64,000 nt of DNA from Nodosilinea sp. FACHB-141 (GTDB lineage: Bacteria > Cyanobacteriota > Cyanobacteriia > Phormidesmidales > Phormidesmidaceae): the NCBI RefSeq assembly GCF_014696135.1, contig NZ_JACJPP010000025.1:59619-123618 (forward strand), in the 5' to 3' direction. A program made the position numbers and the translations under genes. Under the pieces are notes generated by a model. It was not told the DNA's origin, did no database searches, and worked only from the letters and a program-made list of their open reading frames with translations. Positions 57,618 through 64,000 of the stretch are shown in pieces. Each line of letters opens with the position of its first letter. The stretch's first letter is position 1.

Positions 57618-58316
57618 ATGACCACTTCCTTGAAGCTCTTATTTGAAGGAATTCACCAAGCAGAGGATGAAGACAGCTTGCGATCGCAGCTTGCGCCACA
57701 ACTTGGGGAGTACTTTGCGGCCAAGCGATCTGGAATCTTTTTCTTCGACCAGCTTTTAGTAGATCAAAAGTTTCAAACCGTTCTCAACCTTGCCCTGTCT
57801 CTCGAACACAACCCTGTAGCGCGTTACATCGCGGAACGCCACACACCCGTTCATGAAGGATTGGTGACAACACCCAAGGCCTGGAAATTAATCTGTCCAC
57901 GTCCGGACCACCGGCATGTAATGGCAGGTCCGATTGTCGATCGTGGTCAACTCGTGGGTTCAGTGGGATGTACCCGCGAAAAATCAATGCCTGCTTTTGA
58001 TACTCAAAATCTAGCCGATCTAAGTGCTGTCTGTTTGCACCTGTCTGCTTGGACTGCAAGTGTGAGACTTACACGCAGCACGACTCCACAACCTCAACAT
58101 CAATCGCTTAACGCCAGCCGACTAACACCGCGTGAGTTACAAATTGCTGACTTGGTAGCTTTGGGGCGAACCAATGCAGAGATTGGGAATGAACTTTGGA
58201 TTACCGAAAATTCTGTCAAGCAAGCTTTGAAGCGAATGTTCCGCAAGCTAGAGGTTTCGTCGCGTGCAGAACTGGTTGCACAAATCTCCGCCATGCAACC
58301 CCATTTTTCCAAGTAA
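57618..58316 (+). CDS. GAF-LuxR regulator
   Basis: 232 residues. An N-terminal GAF-like sensor (FEGIHQAEDEDSLRSQLAPQ, HVMAGPIVDRGQLVGSVGC) and a C-terminal LuxR/GerE HTH (RLTPRELQIADLVALGRTNA, EIGNELWITENSVKQALKRM). Ligand unknown. Divergently paired with the DJ-1/PfpI gene, 99 bp apart. Confidence 0.88.
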   Translation: MTTSLKLLFEGIHQAEDEDSLRSQLAPQLGEYFAAKRSGIFFFDQLLVDQKFQTVLNLALSLEHNPVARYIAERHTPVHEGLVTTPKAWKLICPRPDHRHVMAGPIVDRGQLVGSVGCTREKSMPAFDTQNLADLSAVCLHLSAWTASVRLTRSTTPQPQHQSLNASRLTPRELQIADLVALGRTNAEIGNELWITENSVKQALKRMFRKLEVSSRAELVAQISAMQPHFSK

Positions 58317-58814
58317 TAAGCTATCTCTATCTAGTTCGGTCAAACTTTCACCAGTAGTCTTTCGCTTATTTCTTCACCAATCAACTAACCGCATAACTTA
58401 TTATTAGAAGGAAAATCGTTAGCCTAAGTATCCTGTAGTGGTGATTGCGAAGGAAAATTTGGTTGACCAGCCCTGCGAATCCGCAGCGATCGCACATTAT
58501 CTTCAACCTTACTTCAAGGGTCACGCGTGCGCCCGTTTGTGGATCCCAAGTGACGAGCAGTCCATCGGCAGGTGTTCGCGGCGGTTAGGCTAGATGGCTT
58601 AGTTAGCGGCGTTTGCCTCCGCCCGATTCTGCTTCAGCTGCGCCAGTACATCCTCGTGGGTCATTCCTTCGTACTGGCCCTACCGCCAGCGCAATCAGCA
58701 CCACTAGCAAAACTGCCTGCGAAATCCACCGTTCGGTTGTGGCTCCTCAATAACTTTGAGTGTTACCCCGTAGACGGAGCAATCAACCTGACGCAGCACT
58801 AAGAAGGGTGGCAA
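58317..58814. other. Intergenic stretch with a possible gene remnant
   Basis: 498 bp. On the minus strand around 58680-58600 a short frame reads GQYEGMTHEDVLAQLKQNRA EANAAN and stops, preceded by an in-frame stop. It looks like the tail of a small protein, perhaps an antitoxin-type gene, but this is a guess. Otherwise no gene. Confidence 0.35.
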
Positions 58815-58982
58815 ATGATAGACAACGAATTTCGCATTGTGCTAGAGGCCTACACCCAAGCGACAAATGACGGGGACATAGGTACTGCTGAGGCGCTGCT
58901 CAGAGAACTGGATGACTTAGTTGTGTCATCCCAATACGAGCGCGTCAAGACAGAAAAAATTAAGGAATGGACGGTGGGCTAG
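58815..58982 (+). CDS. Small protein of unknown function (55 residues)
   Basis: Begins MIDNEFRIVLEAYTQATNDG and ends EKIKEWTVG; acidic and helical. AAGGGTGG a few bases before the ATG supports translation, and the composition is protein-like. A terminator follows at 59006. Not recognised. Confidence 0.55.
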   Translation: MIDNEFRIVLEAYTQATNDGDIGTAEALLRELDDLVVSSQYERVKTEKIKEWTVG

Positions 58983-59005
58983 TGCCAACGGAGATGTCAA
59001 ATAAA

Positions 59006-59038
59006 AACCCCCGCGGGCCAACGGTGCCGGTGGGGGTT
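59006..59038 (+). terminator. Terminator after the 55-residue gene
   Basis: AACCCCC pairs with GGGGGTT, with CGG/CCG inside the loop. It lies 24 bp beyond the stop and is followed by AGTTCTC. It could be bidirectional. Confidence 0.65.
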
Positions 59039-59045
59039 AGTTCTC

Positions 59046-59364
59046 AGGATGCATCTACGATTCAGGATTTCTGCCCGTTACTTGCCTAGGATGCCCTTGT
59101 CAGCGAGGGCGATAGCAGGGGTAGGCTATTTGGCGTAAATGGAATTTCACCTCTGCCCCTAGCGATCGCCAGGGCTTGGTTTTAATTACCCTTGGTCAGA
59201 AGCCAGGGGATAAGCATCCCGGCTAGTTGCGCGCCCAGGCAACTGGTGCACGTGAAATGGATGGTTTTGGTCTTTGGCGGAGCTGAGGGAATGCAATTTT
59301 GGGCAACTGCACATCTTTATACTTGCCTAATTGCAGTCGAGAATTCCGGTTAGCCCAGCCAAGC
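59046..59364. other. Intergenic stretch without a gene
   Basis: About 320 bp between the terminator and the minus-strand zinc-ribbon gene stop. One HIP1 octamer is present; no coding frame or repeat was seen. Confidence 0.45.
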
Positions 59365-59868
59365 TTACCTTCCCTGGGAAGAATCCGCTAACCGAGCACG
59401 TAAATACCCAATCTCCTTGAGGATAGAGGAACGGTTGTGGGCCAACTTCATCCACCGAGGTAGCCGAACGGCTATGCCATGATGATTGCCTTTACGCCCC
59501 TGCCGTTCCCGAATGTTGGCCTGCACATAAGCTTCTAGAAATTCCAGGTGAGGCTCGTTATAGGCCCACAAAACATGTCCACAACAGGGCACCTGCAGCC
59601 AAAGCGGCAAACCAAAAACCGGATCTACCGCACCTCCATGCTTTCGATACTCGGCCCACCAGCCGTCGGTCCACCAGGGCAGCGATTTTTGCTTAGCGCT
59701 TCGAGATGCCGTTTTAATATAGCCACAGTTAGGGCAGGCGATCCGCCACGTCAGACGCTCATCTAAACAACGAGAAAGGACCGCACCATCGCACCGAGGA
59801 CATTGAACCCAAACGGCCTGCTCAAACTCAGATAAGGCGGTTGTGTAGTTTCTAAATCGGAGGTCCAT
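59365..59868 (-). CDS. Zinc-ribbon protein of unknown function
   Basis: 167 residues. QCPRCDGAVLSRCLDERLTW and IACPNCGYIK form one CPxC/CPxC zinc ribbon; a third Cys pair occurs in QVPCCGHVLWAYNEPHLEFL. The C-terminal half is basic and helical. HLEFLEAYVQANIRERQ followed by LPRWMKLAHNR resembles a recurrent cyanobacterial/bacterial hypothetical family, possibly nucleic-acid binding. The ATG at 59868 is preferred over TTG 59880. Confidence 0.7.
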   Translation of the reverse strand: MDLRFRNYTTALSEFEQAVWVQCPRCDGAVLSRCLDERLTWRIACPNCGYIKTASRSAKQKSLPWWTDGWWAEYRKHGGAVDPVFGLPLWLQVPCCGHVLWAYNEPHLEFLEAYVQANIRERQGRKGNHHGIAVRLPRWMKLAHNRSSILKEIGYLRARLADSSQGR

Positions 59869-59990
59869 AGAGCAACTCAACTAACCCACTCAAGTCTGCC
59901 CTGACTAGTCTTCTACGGCCTCGAAAGTCCCCAAAGGTTAACCCAGTTGTCAATCCTTGGACTTTGCGATCGCACCTAGCACACCCATAC

Positions 59991-60104
59991 CTGGAAGCGC
60001 AGCAATACACGATGAGGTGGGGAGAAGGCATGTTGCTGTGATACTACCAAAAAGGAACGTGGGAACTAGCCCAAGCATTTTGCTTTGCCTTAGGGGAGCT
60101 ATGA
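59991..60104 (+). pseudogene. Decayed copy of the 2H phosphoesterase 3' end
   Basis: The frame reads LEAQQYTMRWGEGMLL, TGA stop, YYQKGTWELAQAFCFALGEL, closely matching the C-terminus of the gene at 52029-52535 (LEAQWQSMTGWGEGLLLWYY then QKGPWELAREFCFAQ). An in-frame stop replaces a Trp codon and the rest of the gene is absent. It points to a past duplication or a second related gene now lost. Confidence 0.85.
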
Positions 60105-60251
60105 GTCCATCAAGAGCTATGCCAACAGCGCAGCGGAAAAATTCCACCGACTCCGGCAGCAGAACCTGGGAAATTAGGCCCTCACCGAGGGATCGGTTTG
60201 AATGGACCATCGTTGTAACGTGAATTTCAGCGATCGCCGAACAGGCCATAC

Positions 60252-61196
60252 TTAAGCCACTCGTAACCGCTCAATATCCTTCTTCGGTGGGGTACCAAAC
60301 ATGCGGGAATACTCGCGACTGAACTGAGAAGGGCTCTCATAACCCACCTGATACGCTGCGTAGGTCGCATCCGCATCTTCAGCCAACATCAAACGCCGGG
60401 CTTCCAATAACCTCAACTGCTTTTGATATTGCAATGGGCTCATTGAGGTCACGGCCTTAAAGTGCCGATGAAATGATGCAGAAGACATACTGGCTTGCTC
60501 TGCCAACTCATCAACACGCAATGACTTGGCAAACTCAGCTTTAATCTGTTTAATCACCGCTGCAATGCGCTGCATATGGCTACCGGAAGTCGCAATCTGC
60601 CAAACCGCCTCGCTCTGGCCGCCCATTAAAAGACGGTAATAGAGTTCGCGAATGATCATCGGTGCCAGGAATGGAATATCCTCGGGTGTATCCAAAAGCC
60701 GGGTAAGCCGAGTGGCACAATCAATCAACGAGGCACTCGCATCGCTGACGAACAAGCCTCTCACTGAACCCTCTTGCTTGTCCGAACGGCGCTGGATCTG
60801 ATCGATGATATCCCAAAGCTGAGTCGCGTCTAGACTGAGCTTAAAGCAAAGATACGGCTTGTCCGGTGCCGCCTCAACAATAGTTCCATTGAGCGGCAGA
60901 TCGACTGTAACAACGATATATTGAGCCGCACCATAGTGGTAGGTTTCCTTACCCAGTAAGGTTTCTTTTCTACCCTGGACAATGATGCAAAGTGTCGGCT
61001 CATACACCGAGCAGAGTGCGGTAGGAGCCACAGATTCTCGCATCAGCTCCAGTTGAGCGATCGCCGTCGAATGGATGCCGTTCCCCCTGCCCTCCGTGTG
61101 ACGGGTCACTAATTGCGTTAGTTCTTGACACGCATCAATTGTAGTCGCGTGCGTTGGGGATTCATCTACCATACTGAGTTTTCCACTTAGGGGCAT
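60252..61196 (-). CDS. AraC-family regulator with N-terminal cupin-type domain
   Basis: 314 residues. The N-terminal ligand domain matches AraC_N (PF06719 type: YEPTLCIIVQGRKETLLG, YIVVTVDLPL), and the C-terminal double HTH holds LRVDELAEQASMSSASFHRH and YAAYQVGYESPSQFSREYSR MFG. AAGGAGG nine bases upstream decides for the ATG at 61196; longer frames to 61256 lack this. It diverges from the oxidoreductase region and the adjacent 101-bp repeat. Confidence 0.92.
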   Translation of the reverse strand: MPLSGKLSMVDESPTHATTIDACQELTQLVTRHTEGRGNGIHSTAIAQLELMRESVAPTALCSVYEPTLCIIVQGRKETLLGKETYHYGAAQYIVVTVDLPLNGTIVEAAPDKPYLCFKLSLDATQLWDIIDQIQRRSDKQEGSVRGLFVSDASASLIDCATRLTRLLDTPEDIPFLAPMIIRELYYRLLMGGQSEAVWQIATSGSHMQRIAAVIKQIKAEFAKSLRVDELAEQASMSSASFHRHFKAVTSMSPLQYQKQLRLLEARRLMLAEDADATYAAYQVGYESPSQFSREYSRMFGTPPKKDIERLRVA

Positions 61197-61241
61197 ATTG
61201 TTAGACCTCCTTCCCATCGTTTCGCTGCACCTATTATAGAG

Positions 61242-61342
61242 GGTTCTTTTAAGCACTATTCTCTTGCTTGAGAAAATCAGGCAATGATCTGCGAGATTTA
61301 TGTATTCAGAGCCTTTTGATCTGAACCTACTATAAATTCATG
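61242..61342 (+). repeat. Direct repeat copy A (~101 bp) upstream of the AraC gene and oxidoreductase region
   Basis: Aligns without gaps to 63900-64000, with about 76 of 101 positions equal by my count. The best conserved parts are TGCTTGAGA, AGGCAATGATCTGC and AACCTACTAT. The copy covers the divergent promoter next to the AraC gene, so it probably includes regulator sites. Confidence 0.8.
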
Positions 61343-61386
61343 CTCGAAAGGCAATGAAAGGATAAGGCAATAAAAGAGGGCGACCG

Positions 61387-61740
61387 ATGGCTCAGAAAAC
61401 AGGACTTATTTTAGGTGCTTATCGTGGAATTGAAGCTGGAATCATAACCGCCATTCTGGCAATAGCGAATTGGTTAACGGCGACTGGCTACGAACAGAAT
61501 ACTTTGCATCGATTCGAGTCAAACCTCAACATACCGAAGCTCAGCGTAGACGTCACCGTTAAGGCTCAGATGTAGAGGGTACTGCGGATTTGTTTCGGCA
61601 CTTCTAGTCTTTTACTGAACAAGCAATTACCACTGATAGCAGAGTTAAGCGCGCCATAGCAAAGCATGGTGAAGGTGGATTGTGTTGGTGTGAATCAATG
61701 GCTGTTCATGACACAGCTTATTGATTAATAGGAGTCTTTT
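61387..61740 (+). pseudogene. Decayed gene, possibly an SDR dehydrogenase
   Basis: A 62-codon frame starts MAQKTGLILGAYRGIEAGII. The G-A-Y-R-G-I-x-A-G part resembles the SDR nucleotide-binding loop TGxxxGIG, with Glu in place of a Gly. The frame soon loses SDR character and ends at 61575; after it, short pieces such as FTEQAITTDSRVKRAIAKHG suggest more degraded coding DNA. No intact gene remains before the FAD oxidoreductase. Confidence 0.4.
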
Positions 61741-61772
61741 TACTGTCTCTGGAAAATGCAAGGAATTAACTA

Positions 61773-63263
61773 ATGTCACAAAATCAAGGAACTGCTCAAT
61801 ACGAGCAAAATGGACAAACTCATGTTCAAATAATGTCTCCAAAAGAGAGGCAGCATGGCTACGGAGAAGCGATCGAGATACTTGCCTCGAAGATCCGGGG
61901 TGAGCTAATCCTTCCTGGCCACCCTGCTTATGAAGCAGGGCGAAAAGTTTGGAATGGTAGCTTTGATCGCTATCCTGCTGCGATCGTTCGCTGCGTGGAT
62001 GCGGAAGATGTCAGAACTGCCGTCAATATTGCACGTGAGCATGGAATGGCGCTCTCCGTGCGTAGCGGAGGACATAGTGCCGCCGGACATGGCACTAACA
62101 CCGGTGGGCTGGTGATCGATCTCTCCCAGATGAAGACGATTACGATTGACTCGGTACACCACACAGCCCGTCTGGAACCCGGTCTGACCTGGGGTGAAGT
62201 TGCCGAAAAGCTCCAGCCCTTTGGATTGGCATTGACGGCAGGCGACGTTGCCTCCGTGGGTGTAGGTGGTTTGCTGCTCAGCGGCGGCATCGGTTGGATG
62301 GTCCGCGCCTATGGTTTAACCATCGATCGCATACAAGCCGTGGAACTGGTTACAGCTGATGGACAATTGGTGCGTGCCAGTGCGGATGAGCATACCGAAC
62401 TGTTTTGGGGACTGCGCGGCGGCGGTGGCAACTTCGGCATTGCAACGGCTTTCGAGGTAAACCTGCACCCAGGTGGAACGGTTCTGGGCGGTGCCGTCTT
62501 TTATGAGGCAACCGAGGCAGAGCGTATCCTGCAAGAGTACACCCGTCTAGCAGCGGCAGCACCCGATGAACTTTCCACTGAAGTTTTGGTCATGCTGGCA
62601 CCGCCTGCCCCCTTCATTCCCCCCGATAAACAGGGAACCCCAGTCGTCGGGATTATGGTCTGCTACACCGGTGACATCAGCGAGGGTGAGCAGGTTGTCG
62701 CTCCCCTCCGTCAGCTTGCCACCCCAATTGCCGACCTGATCGCGCCCATGCCCTATTCAGCTATGTTTGCGCTTACAGCGGTTGGTGAAATCCCTGGCTT
62801 TCAGCATCATTCGCGATCGCAATTCTTCGAGACCTTCTCAAACGGGATGATCCACGCGTTCGTTGAAGCATCTCAGTCCATCATGTCCCCCGAAACGCTG
62901 ATTACCCTGCGAGTCCTGGGTGGCGCGATGAGCCGGGTCGCACCCGAGGCGACAGCCTTTGCTCACCGCGATAAACAGGGCATGGTGTTGGTCTCTCATT
63001 TCGCACCGCTGTCGGCCGATGCGGCCAGTCTCGATGCCCGCACCAAGCGAGTCTTTCGAGCGCTCTTACCCTACGCTAACGGGGCTTATGTGGGCTTTCT
63101 GGCAGACGAGGGAGAGCGGATTCATGAGGTCTACCCACCTGACACCTATGCACGACTCGTGGCGCTCAAGAACCAGTATGACCCCACCAATCTGTTTGAT
63201 CGCAACCAGAATATCAAGCCCACCGCTACCCAAGCGATGCTTGTTACCTCAGTGAATTCGTAG
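61773..63263 (+). CDS. Berberine-bridge-type FAD-binding oxidoreductase
   Basis: 496 residues. PCMH FAD-binding domain with RYPAAIVRCVDAEDVRTAVN and the covalent-flavin His region LSVRSGGHSAAGHGTNTGG, then GGLLLSGGIGWM, the WGLRGGGGNFGIATAFEVNL segment and the C-terminal BBE motif YDPTNLFDRNQNIKPT. Such enzymes oxidise sugars or alkaloid-type alcohols/amines; substrate unknown. AAGGA eight bases before the ATG supports the start. A cupin gene follows after 31 bp. Divergent AraC regulator gene nearby. Confidence 0.93.
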   Translation: MSQNQGTAQYEQNGQTHVQIMSPKERQHGYGEAIEILASKIRGELILPGHPAYEAGRKVWNGSFDRYPAAIVRCVDAEDVRTAVNIAREHGMALSVRSGGHSAAGHGTNTGGLVIDLSQMKTITIDSVHHTARLEPGLTWGEVAEKLQPFGLALTAGDVASVGVGGLLLSGGIGWMVRAYGLTIDRIQAVELVTADGQLVRASADEHTELFWGLRGGGGNFGIATAFEVNLHPGGTVLGGAVFYEATEAERILQEYTRLAAAAPDELSTEVLVMLAPPAPFIPPDKQGTPVVGIMVCYTGDISEGEQVVAPLRQLATPIADLIAPMPYSAMFALTAVGEIPGFQHHSRSQFFETFSNGMIHAFVEASQSIMSPETLITLRVLGGAMSRVAPEATAFAHRDKQGMVLVSHFAPLSADAASLDARTKRVFRALLPYANGAYVGFLADEGERIHEVYPPDTYARLVALKNQYDPTNLFDRNQNIKPTATQAMLVTSVNS

Positions 63264-63294
63264 CGCTACCTTTACCCCTAAACAATCTAAAACA

Positions 63295-63795
63295 ATGAGC
63301 ACTCAATTCAATCAAAACAAAGCTGCAATTGTCGGACGAAGTGAGAACCTTGCTTGGTTCGATACAATGCTCGACGAGCAGATGGCTATTCGCGTCCATA
63401 GCAAAGATGTTGGAGGGGCTTTTACCATCATCGAAGTGGATGTTCCACCGTTCTCAGGTCCTCCACTGCACTATCACGAAGATAGAGAAGAGATCTTTGA
63501 AGTTCTTGAAGGCAAATTTCGCTTTCACTGCGCAGGCGAAGAGTTTGAGGCCGGACCCGGAACATCGGTGGTTGTACCCCGCAACACCGTACATGGATGG
63601 GTGAATCTTGGCCCCGGCAGGGCTCGGTTGCTTGGCACCTTCGTCCCTGGTGGTATTGACGAATTCTTCCCCCTAATCGGTCAAACGCCACCCGAAGGTT
63701 GGACAGATCTTGCCCGCCGGCACGACACATGGATCGTTGGAGCGCCCCTGTCTGTTCAAGCTCCATCTGCCAACGCTGCTGCTGAACCGGCATAG
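63295..63795 (+). CDS. Cupin-domain protein in the oxidoreductase operon
   Basis: 166 residues. Cupin motif 1 is PPLHYHEDREEIFEVLEGKF (His, His, Glu) and motif 2 is VVVPRNTVHGWVNLGPG (His), a complete metal-binding set. Possibly an isomerase or dioxygenase acting on the same compound as the FAD enzyme upstream, 31 bp apart; the role is inferred from linkage. Confidence 0.85.
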   Translation: MSTQFNQNKAAIVGRSENLAWFDTMLDEQMAIRVHSKDVGGAFTIIEVDVPPFSGPPLHYHEDREEIFEVLEGKFRFHCAGEEFEAGPGTSVVVPRNTVHGWVNLGPGRARLLGTFVPGGIDEFFPLIGQTPPEGWTDLARRHDTWIVGAPLSVQAPSANAAAEPA

Positions 63796-63899
63796 ATTAC
63801 ACCCTTTAGGGCTCTCTATTTGCCATACCGGGTTCTCGTAACCGCTGAGCGTCGCGTCATCGACATCCTGCTCAGCGGTTAACTGCCCCTACTCTAAAT

Positions 63900-64000
63900 G
63901 GGTCTTTTGAGCACCGCTCTCCTGCTTGAGACAATTAGGCAATGATCTGCAAGGTCTGTGTATTTATAACCCTTGCCCCAAAACCTACTATGAACCCATG
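63900..64000 (+). repeat. Direct repeat copy B (~101 bp) ending at the window edge
   Basis: Second copy of the repeat at 61242-61342, about 2.66 kb downstream and in the same orientation. It ends CCCATG exactly at position 64000, so any gene controlled by it lies beyond the window. The AGGCAATGATCTGC core is identical in both copies. Confidence 0.8.

Overview
The window looks like chromosomal DNA of a filamentous cyanobacterium, perhaps a Leptolyngbya/Nodosilinea-type strain (genus is inference). It has frequent HIP1 octamers (GCGATCGC) and cyanobacterial marker genes: ndhH of the NDH-1 complex, the sulfolipid pair sqdB-sqdX, a CoaR/CoaT cobalt efflux pair, a Uma2-type nuclease and a DUF6464-type protein.

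About 1-7.37 kb is the end of an integrated mobile element. It carries a MobF relaxase with a possible nested second gene, a ParM-like actin ATPase with a small partner, an excisionase-like HTH protein and a tyrosine recombinase. It abuts the 3' end of a tRNA-Phe(GAA) gene at 7371-7443, the usual layout of an ICE, IME or integrated plasmid. The other end lies outside the window. A 12-bp motif (ATTAATCAGCAT) recurs on both sides of the parM operon.

About 7.5-32.7 kb is mostly ordinary chromosome: exported PPC-domain and phytase-like proteins, an FAD oxidoreductase, an SRAP protein, a MarR-ABC exporter operon, sulfolipid synthesis, a UbiH-type hydroxylase, rsmH, ndhH, a lysozyme-like protein, a carotenoid oxygenase, an alpha/beta hydrolase, a Tat-exported PhoX-type protein and an orphan PilB/GspE-type ATPase.

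About 33.4-48.9 kb is accessory DNA. It holds an A-T-TE NRPS-like enzyme divergent from a protein of unknown function, broken RidA and SDR genes, a methyltransferase-cupin operon opposite a Crp-family gene, a GHL10-type hydrolase, a two-gene operon of large uncharacterised proteins that look like divergent paralogues, a gene-free stretch ending in a terminator, and gene remnants including a DUF1016 nuclease fragment.

About 48.9-64 kb holds coaT/coaR with a clear MerR-type operator, a 2H phosphoesterase (a decayed copy of its 3' end sits at 60.0 kb), a response regulator, a second Crp-family regulator, a type IA topoisomerase, a DJ-1/PfpI protein opposite a GAF-LuxR regulator, an AraC regulator, and a berberine-bridge-type FAD oxidoreductase plus cupin operon framed by two ~101-bp direct repeats. 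The second repeat ends exactly at the window edge.
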